A stretch of DNA of 64,000 nt from JBMNCQ01 sp049366715 (GCA_049366715.1 JBMNCQ010000052.1:1-64000), one strand, 5' to 3'; positions 17,225-26,671 are shown, numbered from the stretch's first letter. Notes: a model not told the origin generated them from the sequence alone. Made by a program: numbers and translations.

Positions 17225-19156
17225 TTAATTAGACAATAATGATATTTCAGATTTCTTAGCTTTTACTCTGCGCAAGAAAAGAACGACCAATATGATGCTG
17301 CCAATAAGACCGCCGATAATATCAGTGACACCTTCAGGAACAATTAAAGCGATTGAAGAAACAAAAAGCAAAACACATTCGATTTTATTCAGATTGACAA
17401 ACAAGAACCCGGCTAAAGAACCTGCTAATAAATAAGTGCCGAAAAGCAGCACACCGGTACCTAAGACTATTTGCGCCGCTGTGCCTATGAGGAGAATACT
17501 GGGGTCATATACAAAAATAAAAGGAATCAAAAATGCTACCAGGGAATAGCGGAAACCGGTCCACCCGGTAGCCCAGGAGTTGGCACCGGCAATCCCGGCT
17601 GCCGTAAAAGAAGCTAAACAAACAGGCGGTGTAACCTGAGCCAGAATACCGTAATAAAAAACAAACATATTGGCAGACAAAGGCTCAATACCCAATTTAG
17701 TCATTACCGGAATAAATAATACATAGGCCACCAGGTAAGCAGCAACTGTAGGCAAAGCCATTCCCAAAAGCATTACTCCTATCATAGCAACTATCAGAGC
17801 CGGCAGGATATTACCGGTACCCAGAGTACTAATAATCGAGGCAAGCTTGGTAGCCAGGCCGGATTGAATAACAATACCGATAATAATACCACAGGCAGCA
17901 GTAGGAATTGCAATCTCCGAAGCCTGCTTAATACCGTCTAAAAGACTTTTTTGGACCATACTCCACTTGACATAATATTTGCCCTGCAATATGAAACGAC
18001 TGATCATATTACATATGATGATACAAAACATCCCATAAAGGCCGGCTCTCATTAAAGAAGCGCCGCTGACAATATAATAAACCAGTATAAAAACAGGAAT
18101 AAGTAAATACAACCGCGGCCATATCGGGCCAACGTCAAATTTGACCGCTTTATCTATCTTGGCATTACTTCCAGCCGCTAAATTACCAACTAAACAAAAA
18201 ACAGAGAAAAAATAAGCTATAGCAGGTATAATTGCAGCAAATGCTACTTTAGCATAAGGCACACCCAGCATTTCTGCCATAATAAAAGCCGCTACCCCCA
18301 TAATAGGAGGCATGAGCTGCCCGCCTGTAGATGCTACCGCTTCAATAGCCCCGGCCTGTTCAGGGGTATAACCTACTTTTTTCATCATGGGAATAGTCAT
18401 CACTCCGGTGGTGGAGACATTAGCTACAGAGCTGCCGTTAACCATCCCCATCAAACTTGAACTGATTACGGCAGCTTTAGCCGGGCCACCTGAACTTTTA
18501 TCTGCGACCTTTAAACCTAAATCAATTAATAATTTGCCCCCGCCGCACGCAGAGAATAGAGCGCCAAAAACAATAAAATAAAATATATAACTGGCCGAAG
18601 TAATAAGAGGCGAGCCGAAGATACCCTCCTGCCCCATGATCATCAGATCGGTAAATTGTTTTACACTAGTGCCCGTACAACGGACTATAGGAGGCAGGGC
18701 TTTGCCGAACCAAGCATAAGTTATAAAAATGCCTATGAAAACCAATAATACATATCCTAATACACGTCGTACTGCCTCTAAAAGTAAAAGCACGGTAAGC
18801 AGCATTGCCATTCTGTCCATAATAAACACAGGTGAGATATAGGGTGCCCGTCCTTGTAACCGCTCTGTCTGAGATATAAAGAAATAAAATAAAAATATTA
18901 AGCTGATAAATAGTGCCGCATCCAGCCACAACATCCATTTGCTATCCCGTTGACTATTTAGAGGACGATACAAAAAAGCAACTGTTATGCCAAAGAGCAA
19001 ATGAATGGGGCCCATAAGCATAGGATGAAACGGAACAAATAAAGCAGTATAAAGCTGGAATAACAGCCATGTAACCGATACCGTCATAATGATCAGTAAA
19101 CGGACAGACCATTTTGATTTTTTATTTACAGCTTGTTTTACTAAATTATCAGTCAT
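17225..19156 (-). CDS. TRAP transporter permease, fused small and large membrane subunits (DctQM type, TAXI system)
   Basis: A 643-residue polytopic protein joining the four-helix DctQ-like part (residues about 15-160) to the twelve-helix DctM-like part. The large part has the conserved SSLMGMVNGSSVANVSTTG and GGQLMPPIMG segments and later VTPPVCLASFTAAGIAG. The fused form is usual for TAXI-type TRAP systems. Its receptor is the next gene upstream, separated by a 16-bp hairpin. Uses an ion gradient to import an organic acid, probably the substrate of the enolase and dehydrogenases around it. Confidence 0.92.
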   Translation of the reverse strand: MTDNLVKQAVNKKSKWSVRLLIIMTVSVTWLLFQLYTALFVPFHPMLMGPIHLLFGITVAFLYRPLNSQRDSKWMLWLDAALFISLIFLFYFFISQTERLQGRAPYISPVFIMDRMAMLLTVLLLLEAVRRVLGYVLLVFIGIFITYAWFGKALPPIVRCTGTSVKQFTDLMIMGQEGIFGSPLITSASYIFYFIVFGALFSACGGGKLLIDLGLKVADKSSGGPAKAAVISSSLMGMVNGSSVANVSTTGVMTIPMMKKVGYTPEQAGAIEAVASTGGQLMPPIMGVAAFIMAEMLGVPYAKVAFAAIIPAIAYFFSVFCLVGNLAAGSNAKIDKAVKFDVGPIWPRLYLLIPVFILVYYIVSGASLMRAGLYGMFCIIICNMISRFILQGKYYVKWSMVQKSLLDGIKQASEIAIPTAACGIIIGIVIQSGLATKLASIISTLGTGNILPALIVAMIGVMLLGMALPTVAAYLVAYVLFIPVMTKLGIEPLSANMFVFYYGILAQVTPPVCLASFTAAGIAGANSWATGWTGFRYSLVAFLIPFIFVYDPSILLIGTAAQIVLGTGVLLFGTYLLAGSLAGFLFVNLNKIECVLLFVSSIALIVPEGVTDIIGGLIGSIILVVLFLRRVKAKKSEISLLSN

Positions 19157-19215
19157 TAACGGCCCTCCTATTTTGTGAAGACTTTCTGCATTTTTAATCC
19201 TGACTAATCTTTAAG

Positions 19216-19251
19216 GCAGACTGCTCTGCTGTATGCAGCAGAGCAGTCTGC
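19216..19251 (-). promoter_or_regulatory. Perfect intercistronic hairpin between TAXI receptor and TRAP permease
   Basis: Arms 19216-19231 and 19236-19251 pair perfectly over 16 bp with a four-base loop. No U run follows on the minus strand, so it is not a standard terminator. Such hairpins between receptor and permease genes commonly protect the upstream mRNA and set a receptor excess; that role is inferred here. Confidence 0.75.
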
Positions 19252-19278
19252 AATATTTTGTCCCTACTCCGCGAACTA

Positions 19279-20337
19279 CTACTTCATCCAGCCTTTCTCT
19301 TTGTAGTAACGTTCCGCGCCCGGATGCAGAGGAACACCAAGTTTGACCGGCTGCCAGGCAATAGCCGGGTCCCATATTTTAAGAGCAGCATGACCTGCAG
19401 CTAAAGTATCGGCCCCTTCACAAAGAGCTTTAGCCATAGCATAGGCAATATCATCGCCCAAATCAGCCCGAACGATTACCGCAAAGGGGGCACCTACAGA
19501 TTTTACTTCCTTAGCCTGACCCTTCCAGGTATTTGCAGCCAAATTTGATTCTTCCCAGCCTTTCGCTTTTAAAGTATTTAAGACCTCAGTACTTAACTGC
19601 GGAAAAAACATATCTTTCGTCATACAAAGTTCGGACGGAGCGGAAGCAGCGGAAGAACCATGATCAATAGTAATATCTGCTTTATCATCTTTAAGCAAAG
19701 TGGCAATAGAGTTGGCATCGGTTTGATACACGGTACCTCCCCAGGATTTTATATCTTCATACCCTACACCTAAAGCAGTCAAGACATGGGCACATGCTAT
19801 TTCCCCGTAAGCGCCGTTGGACTTTGTAGCAATACGTACAGGATATTTAGCTCCAATGATATCTTCAACGGTAGTAAAACCTGTTTTATCCACAAAAGTT
19901 TGCGTAAACATAATATTTATAAAGTCATTGCCGAATCCACCGGCAATACCCCTTACGTTTTTTATCGGCTGATGGCCTAGAATGCCTTCTTCATAAGCCC
20001 ATTTATTAGCGGAGCCATTGCCCAAAGCGGCATCAGCACCGCCTTCTTCGACCAAAATGCATGCGCCGTAGCCTCCCGGAGAATTAGTAGTATGATCAAT
20101 AATGGAACCCGCCGGCAAAGCATTTTCCATAAGAGGTACCATCAGAGAGCCAATGACATACATTCCCGTACCGGTCCCGGGAGTAGCAAAACTGATATGT
20201 ATTTGCTCCGGTGTATTGCTATCACCGGCATTATCCGCCGGATTTTCCTGAGCCGGCTTGGAATTACCGTTCCCACAGGCAGTTGCACTAAATAGCATAA
20301 TTAAAATCAATAAATGCACACTGAATTTTTTTAACAT
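19279..20337 (-). CDS. TAXI-family TRAP transporter substrate-binding lipoprotein
   Basis: 352-residue extracytoplasmic receptor. N-terminal signal with a lipobox-like ATAC and C21 as predicted lipidation site, followed by a Gly/Asn/Pro-rich linker, then the TAXI fold with ISFATPGTGTGMYVIGS near 50-65, NSPGGYG, and the ADITIDHGSS segment. Binds the substrate and hands it to the fused permease downstream. TAXI receptors are known for small acids such as glutamate or 2-oxoglutarate; the ligand here is not determined. Confidence 0.92.
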   Translation of the reverse strand: MLKKFSVHLLILIMLFSATACGNGNSKPAQENPADNAGDSNTPEQIHISFATPGTGTGMYVIGSLMVPLMENALPAGSIIDHTTNSPGGYGACILVEEGGADAALGNGSANKWAYEEGILGHQPIKNVRGIAGGFGNDFINIMFTQTFVDKTGFTTVEDIIGAKYPVRIATKSNGAYGEIACAHVLTALGVGYEDIKSWGGTVYQTDANSIATLLKDDKADITIDHGSSAASAPSELCMTKDMFFPQLSTEVLNTLKAKGWEESNLAANTWKGQAKEVKSVGAPFAVIVRADLGDDIAYAMAKALCEGADTLAAGHAALKIWDPAIAWQPVKLGVPLHPGAERYYKEKGWMK

Positions 20338-20380
20338 AGAGTAACCTCCTTGGAATGTATTTTTTTGAGGTATCGCAGCC

Positions 20381-20755
20381 TCAATATTGACTGGGAGTAG
20401 GTGGAGAGTAAATCCAAATAAATTTCAACGGTTTTTCCTTTGAAGTATTCGAAACCGAATGGGGAACACCAACAGGTGCCAGCATAAAGGAACCGTCTTT
20501 AATTACATACTCCTGATCGCCGATAGTAGCAATCCCTTCACCTTCAATAAAAAACATTGCTTCCTGCTCAACCTCATGTACATGACAGCTGCCGTCCGGA
20601 TTCTTATTCGTTCCCCCCGGCTCCATAATATGATAGCCCATTGCGAAACCTTTTGATCCCATATTTTTAGGCAATATACATCCAAAAGAATGTCTTCCCC
20701 CACTGCGTATTTCCTCCGGCACATCAGAAAGATAACCAAAATTTTCCTGATTCAC
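20381..20755 (-). CDS. Cupin-domain protein
   Basis: A 124-residue single-domain cupin, first gene of the TAXI-TRAP operon. Motif 1 is HVHEVEQEAMFFIEGEG with H, H and E metal ligands; motif 2 is PVGVPHSVSN with the second His. Small cupins of this sort act as isomerases, dioxygenases or ligand-binding proteins for sugars and sugar acids. Function is not resolved, but co-transcription with the transporter and the enolase suggests a role in handling the same compound. Confidence 0.82.
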   Translation of the reverse strand: MNQENFGYLSDVPEEIRSGGRHSFGCILPKNMGSKGFAMGYHIMEPGGTNKNPDGSCHVHEVEQEAMFFIEGEGIATIGDQEYVIKDGSFMLAPVGVPHSVSNTSKEKPLKFIWIYSPPTPSQY

Positions 20756-20908
20756 AAAGACTCCCCCTTAATAATTTTTTAAAATGTCCTTTACCCACAA
20801 TAGATCATTTTCCTGATTTACACTTTTAATAAATTTCAACACCTCCTTTTTTTAATTCAGCTGTTAGCTTCTCAGACAAATAGCACTCTTATTAATCGAG
20901 CCCTTTTC

Positions 20909-20926
20909 AGCATTCAGCATGCTAAA
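20909..20926. promoter_or_regulatory. Candidate operator of the catabolic cluster, upstream of the cupin-TRAP operon
   Basis: AGCATTCAGCATGCTAAA, containing the near-palindrome CAGCATGCTR. A 16/18 match lies upstream of the iron alcohol dehydrogenase at 23459-23476. Probably the binding site of the GntR regulator at 13368-14093; the link is inference. Confidence 0.55.
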
Positions 20927-21009
20927 GTCTTGAAAAAAAATTATTCTTTTTGTCACCCGTCTTTTATTCGCAGATTTCGCAGGGACTCAGCTATCACCCT
21001 TTAAGAAAG

Positions 21010-22050
21010 CTAAATGCTCTCTGTATCTTCATTCTTCAATAAAATTTTTACAATCCCCGGAGTCCTCTGTGCATAAAGATCAAAAGCCCTGGCCGTATCC
21101 ATTAAACCAAAAGTATGAGTAATAAGGGGGCGGGGATCTATTTTTTTAGTCTTTATCAAATCAATAATCCGCCTAAAATCATCGGGCAAATACATCTTGG
21201 TCCCTGTTATTATTTTTTCCACAGCCCGGGTAGCCATAATATCTACAGGGACAGGCTCATCATACATAGCTACAACAATTAATTTACCTTTTTTGCGCAG
21301 CATTTTTATGCCCTGATTAATTAGCTGTGGTACTCCGGCAGCTACAAATACCGCATCACAGCCAGCTTCACCGCAAGCAGAATTCACTTTGGATAAAAGT
21401 TTGGTATCATGGGCATTAAAAGCATCAGTTGCTCCCAATTCCCTCGCTTTGACTAAGTTAAAATCCTGCACATCAGTGACAATGACCGTAGCTGCCCCTG
21501 CACCCGCCGCCAAGAGAGTAATACATAACCCAATAGTACCTGCACCCAAAACAGCAATCTTATCTCCCGGACTAATTTCGGCACAACGCACGGCATGTAG
21601 TCCTACTGCCAGAGGTTCAATCAAAGCTCCAAGGGCAAAATCTACTTCCTCAGGTAAGAGATAAACCCTGTCTGCCGGCGCAATAACATATTGCGCAAAT
21701 GGTCCGGGCCACTTTGGAGAGCCTAGAATAACTTTATCCTCGCAAAGATTTTCTTCTCCCCTTCGGCAATCCTCACATTTACCGCAACCAATAAGGGGGA
21801 AAACTGTTACCCTGTCACCAGGTTTAAAAATATCAACACCCGGGCCTTTTTCAAATATACTACCGGAAAATTCATGACCTAATATAACAGGCGGCCTCCG
21901 CAATGGATGTTTACCTGCAAAAGCATGTAACTCTGAACCGCATATACCGCAATAAACCGTTTTTATTAATACCTCCCCTCTCTTAACTTTAGGCACAGGA
22001 ATATCCTTTCTTAGAAGCTGGTAGGGCTCTGCTAATACGATTGCCTGCAT
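21010..22050 (-). CDS. Zinc-dependent medium-chain alcohol dehydrogenase (sorbitol/threonine dehydrogenase type)
   Basis: A 346-residue MDR enzyme. Catalytic zinc ligands lie in GICGSELHAF and GHEFSG, structural zinc in CGKCEDCRRGEENLC, and the NAD fold has GAGTIG. Oxidises a polyol, hydroxy acid or secondary alcohol. It follows the iron alcohol dehydrogenase by 47 bases and shares its transcription unit. The ATG has a GGAGG site after the TATTTAAATAAAGGAGG stretch. Substrate unresolved; the sugar-acid cluster suggests a polyol or aldonate. Confidence 0.88.
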   Translation of the reverse strand: MQAIVLAEPYQLLRKDIPVPKVKRGEVLIKTVYCGICGSELHAFAGKHPLRRPPVILGHEFSGSIFEKGPGVDIFKPGDRVTVFPLIGCGKCEDCRRGEENLCEDKVILGSPKWPGPFAQYVIAPADRVYLLPEEVDFALGALIEPLAVGLHAVRCAEISPGDKIAVLGAGTIGLCITLLAAGAGAATVIVTDVQDFNLVKARELGATDAFNAHDTKLLSKVNSACGEAGCDAVFVAAGVPQLINQGIKMLRKKGKLIVVAMYDEPVPVDIMATRAVEKIITGTKMYLPDDFRRIIDLIKTKKIDPRPLITHTFGLMDTARAFDLYAQRTPGIVKILLKNEDTESI

Positions 22051-22097
22051 ATCAATACATTTACCTCCTTTATTTAAATAGCCGGCTGACCCGGCCG

Positions 22098-23255
22098 TTA
22101 ATAAGCCTCTTCAAACAACTGTATAATATCTGCTTCTGTTGTCTTACGGGGATTTGGGCTAACATTTTTTATCGCAATTTTGGCCATATCCGTAAAGCTC
22201 TCTTTTGCTACATTTAATTCCCTTAGTTTAGCAGGAATTTTCAGTTCTCTTAATAATCCAAACATTTCGTCGACAACCTTTGCAGCGATCTCCATCTTGC
22301 TCAAACCTTTTATCTGCAAGTTCATTGCAGCGGCGATTTTTATAAATTTTTCAGGTTGCGCCGGAGCATTAAATTTCATTACATAGGGAAATACCACCGA
22401 ACAAGCTAATCCGTGGGCCATATCATAAGCGCCTCCCAGTGCCCTGCCCAAAGCATGGGCATTACCTGTTCCGGTATTACTGATTCCCAATCCTGCCAGC
22501 ATACTTCCCAACTGCATATTACTTGCTGCTTCTATATTCGCAGGTTCTGCATAGAAAGGTCTGATATATTTACTTAATAATTCCAAAGCTTGTAAATTAT
22601 AAAAATCACTCAAAAAGTTAGCATTTCTTGATAAATAACTTTCCGCAGCATGGATTAAAGCATCCATACTGCTAAAAGCTGCTATATGCTGAGGGAGGGT
22701 GCTCAATAATTCAGGGTCCAATACTGTAAGCTGAGGAATTATTTTAGGTGACCGAACTGACATTTTTAAATGGCGTTCTGTATCTGTGATTGCCGCATTA
22801 GCGGTTACCTCACTGCCGGTCCCGGCGGTAGTTGGAATGGCAATCATCGGAACAGGCTCATTTTTAACTTTGTCCCGGCCATTATAATCCTTAATCCGGC
22901 CGGAATTTGTTTGTAAAAAGCTTACACATTTTGCTGTGTCCAAAGCGCTTCCTCCGCCGATACCAATGACTGCAGCAATCTTTATTCCCTTTGCCAGCTG
23001 AGCCCCTTTCTCAATGGTAGAATCACGGGGATTAGATTCAACATCGGCAAAAACCTGGTATTTAATGCTTTCTTCTTCCAAGGAAAATATTAAATTTTCA
23101 GGCAATTTAGCTTTAAGAACTCCCGGGTCAGTTACAATTAAAACACTTCTCATTCCTTCATTCGCCAGGTGTCTTCCTAATTCTTTCACTGCACCCGGTT
23201 TGAATTTAATGTTCAACTTTGCGGCAAAATCAAAACCATAATTCACTGCAAACAT
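22098..23255 (-). CDS. Iron-containing alcohol dehydrogenase
   Basis: A 385-residue group III alcohol dehydrogenase. The GGGSALDTAK nucleotide motif lies in the N-terminal half. Iron ligands are seen in MDALIHAAES (Asp and His), NAHALGRALGG and MAHGLACS. Converts an alcohol or hydroxy acid and its carbonyl form with NAD(P). It is the first gene of a two-gene unit with the zinc enzyme, starting about 200 bases from the second copy of the 18-bp box. Having both enzyme types side by side suggests sequential steps or a redox pair. Confidence 0.9.
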   Translation of the reverse strand: MFAVNYGFDFAAKLNIKFKPGAVKELGRHLANEGMRSVLIVTDPGVLKAKLPENLIFSLEEESIKYQVFADVESNPRDSTIEKGAQLAKGIKIAAVIGIGGGSALDTAKCVSFLQTNSGRIKDYNGRDKVKNEPVPMIAIPTTAGTGSEVTANAAITDTERHLKMSVRSPKIIPQLTVLDPELLSTLPQHIAAFSSMDALIHAAESYLSRNANFLSDFYNLQALELLSKYIRPFYAEPANIEAASNMQLGSMLAGLGISNTGTGNAHALGRALGGAYDMAHGLACSVVFPYVMKFNAPAQPEKFIKIAAAMNLQIKGLSKMEIAAKVVDEMFGLLRELKIPAKLRELNVAKESFTDMAKIAIKNVSPNPRKTTEADIIQLFEEAY

Positions 23256-23751
23256 GTATGTTTCCTCCTTAAACTCTAAATCTGTACTTAATCACATCTA
23301 TCGTCAAAAGATCCCGGGCTAAGGTATGCCCACATTCTGCAAATGATCGCCGCGGTTCATAATGCTCTAAGAATTCTCTGATAATTAATCTTCAGACCCT
23401 TCAGAAGCAGCAGAAAATAAACTTCCCCCTAAATACGAAAAAGTATTCTTTCTTTTTTAGCATACAGCATGCTGAATTTTAAATTTAATATTCTGCATTT
23501 GTTTGCAAATTCCTTCTTGCTTTTGAAAAAATATTCAGACTTTTTTCGACATTCTTATTAGCCTTCTGCTGCTCGGTCGCTCTGAAAAGAAAGTAACACC
23601 CGCCTAATGAACTTAAAGACAACCTGCCGGGCAGGTCTTTTTATATTAATATTACTTAACGATCGGGAAGCCTTAATTTAACTTTGCTGTTAATAGCCAG
23701 TTACAGCTACTTGTTTGCACAATTAATTACTTTACAATCAGCCAGTGCAAT
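23256..23751. other. Intergenic region holding the second catabolic-cluster operator
   Basis: About 500 bases without a credible gene. It contains the AGCAT box at 23459-23476 and a CCTGCCGGGCAGG palindrome with a T run on the plus strand (about 23620-23645) that could be a terminator relic. Nothing else recognised. Confidence 0.6.
23459..23476. promoter_or_regulatory. Candidate operator upstream of the alcohol dehydrogenase unit
   Basis: AGCATACAGCATGCTGAA, matching the 20909-20926 box at 16 of 18 positions and holding the perfect palindrome CAGCATGCTG. About 180 bases upstream of the iron alcohol dehydrogenase start. Confidence 0.55.
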
Positions 23752-23792
23752 CATAGAATAAGCCCGGCATTTTATGCCGGGCTTATTCTATG
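23752..23792 (-). terminator. Terminator of hslO
   Basis: Perfect 19-bp inverted repeat (23752-23770 with 23774-23792), core GCCCGGCAT/ATGCCGGGC, starting six bases after the hslO stop. The inner stem is followed on the minus strand by TTATTCT. Confidence 0.8.
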
Positions 23793-23797
23793 ACAGT

Positions 23798-24670
23798 TTA
23801 CATTTCTTCCAATAGCTTTTCTAGTTGTTCTTTAGAAAAAGTATATTCTTCGTTGCAAAAATGACAGGTAATTTTTGTGTTTTCTTCTTTATCAATAATA
23901 TCCTTGATCTCATCCTGTCCTAAACTTACTAAAATCCCCCTTATTCTTTCCTCGCTGCATTTACATCTGAAACTCACAGGTTTTTCATCCAGAAAATTTA
24001 TTTCCAAATCTTTTAGATACAATTGCATAATCTCCTTAGGACTGTTCCCTTCCTTTATTAAGGTACTGATGGGTTTCAGATAAGATGTATTTTCTTCAAT
24101 CTTCAATAATATATCCTCCGGCGTTTCAGGAAGAGCCTGAATAATTATCCCTCCGCTGGCCTGCACCGAGTTATCAGGATTCACCAGCACTCCTACTGAA
24201 ACTAAAGAAGGGATTTGTTCAGAATTAGCAAGATAACCGGCCACGTCCTCCCCAATCTCACCGGATACAAGAGGAACTCCGCCGGTATAAGGCTCTTTAA
24301 GTCCGATATCCTTCGTCACATACAAAGTTCCTGCGCCCACACCTTTACCAACAGCTAATTTTCCTTGGGAATTTAAAGGCAGGTCAACTTGAGGGTTCTG
24401 CACATACCCTCTTACCTCTCCCCGAGAATTGGCATCGGCGATTATTCCTCCCAACGGACCGTCCCCGAAAACCCGCACGGTAATTTTTCCTTCCTCCTTT
24501 AAACCCCAGGTTAACAATAAGGCTGAATTCATTACCCGCCCTAAGGCAGCAGTAGCAACAGGATAGGTATGATGCCTTTTCCGGGCCTCGTCAACTAATC
24601 TGGTAGAGACTACAGCCGATATCCTGATGCTGTTATTTAAAGCAGTTGCTCTAACTAAACTATCCCACAT
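23798..24670 (-). CDS. hslO: Redox-regulated chaperonin Hsp33
   Basis: Holds unfolding proteins during oxidative stress and is switched on when its zinc centre is oxidised. The 290 residues have the C-terminal switch CKC...CHFC (CxC then CxxC) and the conserved core with GALGRVMNSALLLTWGLK-like and RGYVQNP segments. Length matches the family. Monocistronic with its own terminator. Presence in an apparent anaerobe fits defence against oxygen exposure. Confidence 0.95.
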   Translation of the reverse strand: MWDSLVRATALNNSIRISAVVSTRLVDEARKRHHTYPVATAALGRVMNSALLLTWGLKEEGKITVRVFGDGPLGGIIADANSRGEVRGYVQNPQVDLPLNSQGKLAVGKGVGAGTLYVTKDIGLKEPYTGGVPLVSGEIGEDVAGYLANSEQIPSLVSVGVLVNPDNSVQASGGIIIQALPETPEDILLKIEENTSYLKPISTLIKEGNSPKEIMQLYLKDLEINFLDEKPVSFRCKCSEERIRGILVSLGQDEIKDIIDKEENTKITCHFCNEEYTFSKEQLEKLLEEM

Positions 24671-25014
24671 TGTATATTACCTCCGATTTAATAATAGCTG
24701 CGGCTTATTCATTCCTGGTTCCCGGCTGGTCTGGAGCTTAGTACAAATTAAACTATAGATATTTTAATACAAGTTAGCGGAATTAACAAATCAAAAACAT
24801 CCGGCTGCCGGATCATCGTTCATAATCCGGTCAGCTTACGGCTCAAAAATTTCAAACTCAGTCCCGGTACGGTACAAATTGTCTATTATGCCCATCGTTC
24901 ACCGGCACCACAAGTTCCGTGCAAATTCTTTATACTATTTTAACAGGATCTGCTCAAAACCGCCCTTGGTTCATTTCTGCAAATATCTATTTTAGAAAAA
25001 TAAACCGGCCTATA
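24671..25014. other. Intergenic region upstream of hslO
   Basis: About 340 bases. A possible hslO promoter lies on the minus strand (TTGTAT, 16 bases, TAATTT around 24750-24775). A short ATCCGG/CCGGAT hairpin is near 24810. No gene or known RNA recognised. Confidence 0.4.
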
Positions 25015-25048
25015 TTTAAAGGACTTGGGTAATCCCAAGTCCTTTAAA
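25015..25048 (-). terminator. Terminator of ribU
   Basis: 15-bp perfect stem (25015-25029 with 25034-25048), loop TAAT, after the ribU stop. The U tract is only TTTAAATAT, so the site may be weak. Confidence 0.7.
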
Positions 25049-25111
25049 TATTAAATATATTCTCCCGGGTAACCATCAACCAGTACCGGGAATTATGCTC
25101 TTTTAACGCTC

Positions 25112-25669
25112 CTACTTTTCACTGTATATTTCTTGTGCCAATTCAGGTTCTAAGAAGCCTTTTACCCTTTTATACAGTAAAAAGGTGAAAATCCCGCTCA
25201 AAGTCCCTTTAATCAGATTAAAGGGAATAATGGAAGCCGTCAGAATCGGTAATATTCCGTTGCGCGGTATTCCCCATAGTGGTAATAACCAAAAATAATT
25301 AGCAATTGCCATCACTAACGTTGTAGCAATAACTCCGCAGAAAATAGCCGCTACTGCGTTTTTGCGGGTTTTATTACCGGCATAGATCAGACCTGCTACC
25401 AGAGCAAAAGAACTGCCGGCAATAAAATTCGCCGTAATTCCTATAATCCCTGCCGGTGCATTGCCTAGTAAAAAGGATAACAGATTCTTGCCGAAATCCA
25501 CTAAAACCCCGGCCCACGGACCAATAGCAAAGGTTGCTATTAACGCCGGAACTTCAGCTGCATCATAGCGTAAATATTCCGGGAAAAAGGGCAGGGGAAA
25601 GGAAAAAAACTGGAGAATCAAACCAAATGCAGCCAGTAAACCAATCCGTGTCAAAATTTTCGTTGTCAT
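25112..25669 (-). CDS. ribU: Riboflavin transporter, ECF S component RibU
   Basis: Membrane substrate-binding subunit of an energy-coupling-factor importer for riboflavin. The 185 residues form about six hydrophobic helices, with the RibU-type LRYDAAEVPALIATFAIGPWAGV region near 33-55. An FMN riboswitch and terminator lie directly upstream, which confirms the riboflavin link. The shared ECF ATPase and T subunits are not in the window. Confidence 0.93.
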   Translation of the reverse strand: MTTKILTRIGLLAAFGLILQFFSFPLPFFPEYLRYDAAEVPALIATFAIGPWAGVLVDFGKNLLSFLLGNAPAGIIGITANFIAGSSFALVAGLIYAGNKTRKNAVAAIFCGVIATTLVMAIANYFWLLPLWGIPRNGILPILTASIIPFNLIKGTLSGIFTFLLYKRVKGFLEPELAQEIYSEK

Positions 25670-25686
25670 TATATCCAGCTCCTTCT

Positions 25687-25721
25687 AAAATAATAAACCC
25701 CGAAGCGTTTTAACTTCGGGG
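25687..25721 (-). terminator. Riboswitch-controlled terminator before ribU
   Basis: CCCCGAAG/CTTCGGGG stem (25698-25705 with 25714-25721) followed on the minus strand by TTTATTATTTT. The CCCCGAAG arm is also complementary to CTTTCGGGG in the aptamer, offering an alternative pairing. Confidence 0.85.
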
Positions 25722-25775
25722 TAATCATCATATCTAACGGCAATGCAATATATAAAATATATCATGCCATTTATC

Positions 25776-25884
25776 CTCTTTCTCCCATCCAGACTATACT
25801 GTCGGCTCCGGAATCACACCGGATCTGCCACAAGGCTCGCGGGCTTTACCGCCGGTAAGGAATTTCACCTAACCCCGAAAGAGT
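25776..25884 (-). promoter_or_regulatory. FMN riboswitch (RFN element)
   Basis: Minus strand shows the RFN pattern: P1 5' strand ACTCTTTC, then GGGGTTAGGTGAAATTCC, TACCGGCGGTAA, AGCCCGCGAGCC, GGCAGATCCGGTG, GATTCCGGAGCCGACAG, TAGTCTGGATG, and the P1 3' strand GAGAAAGAG. With FMN bound, the downstream terminator should form and stop ribU transcription. Confidence 0.97.
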
Positions 25885-26000
25885 TATATTCACTTTTCTA
25901 CTTTATGTTAAATAAACACGGGGCAAATGTCAAGAACAAATTACCCCAACCTGCCTTATTCTTATCTGTTTCCGCCGCCGGTCATGACTAATGATCATTC

Positions 26001-26666
26001 TCAATTCGTGCTGCTCCGGTCCCTTCCCCTTAATAAACTGATCGCCGCTTTTCTATCTCTGCTGCCAAATATAAAAGACCCGGCAACCAGAACATTAGCA
26101 CCGGCTTGAAGGGCCAACGGCGCAGTTTCTGCAGTAATTCCCCCATCCACTTGAATATCTATATCCAAGCCTTTTTCCCTAATGATTTTTTTTAAGGATC
26201 TAATTTTAGGCAGGACGCCCGGTATAAAACTCTGGCCTCCAAAGCCGGGATTAACGCTCATTATGAGAACCAAATCTACTTCATCCAAAATATATTCAAG
26301 ATAAGACAAAGGTGTAGCCGGATTCAAAGAAACCCCTGCTTTAATCCCCAAGCTTTTAATTTTTTGAATCGAACGATGCAAATGTTTTACCGCTTCCGCA
26401 TGAATTGTAATGAGGTCACAGCCTGCTTCTACAAAATTCTCAATATAAGCATCAGGATCGTCTATCATTAGATGGGCATCAAAAAACAGCCTGCTGTGAG
26501 GCTTTAAGGATTTGATGACTACCGGTCCCATGGTAATATTAGGTACAAAATTACCATCCATAACATCAAGATGAAGCCAGTCCGCACCTCCTTTTTCAAT
26601 GCTCTCAATTTCACTTTTCAAACAGCTAAAATCAGCAGATAATAATGATGGAGCAACGATTACCAT
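26001..26666 (-). CDS. rpe: Ribulose-phosphate 3-epimerase
   Basis: Pentose-phosphate enzyme converting ribulose 5-phosphate and xylulose 5-phosphate. The 221 residues have APSLLSADFS at the N terminus, HLDVMDGNFVPN with the metal ligands H and D, the HAE motif, MSVNPGFGGQ, and VDGGI near the phosphate site. It follows rsgA by five bases, as in many Firmicutes. Confidence 0.97.
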   Translation of the reverse strand: MVIVAPSLLSADFSCLKSEIESIEKGGADWLHLDVMDGNFVPNITMGPVVIKSLKPHSRLFFDAHLMIDDPDAYIENFVEAGCDLITIHAEAVKHLHRSIQKIKSLGIKAGVSLNPATPLSYLEYILDEVDLVLIMSVNPGFGGQSFIPGVLPKIRSLKKIIREKGLDIDIQVDGGITAETAPLALQAGANVLVAGSFIFGSRDRKAAISLLRGRDRSSTN

Positions 26667-26671
26667 GATTT

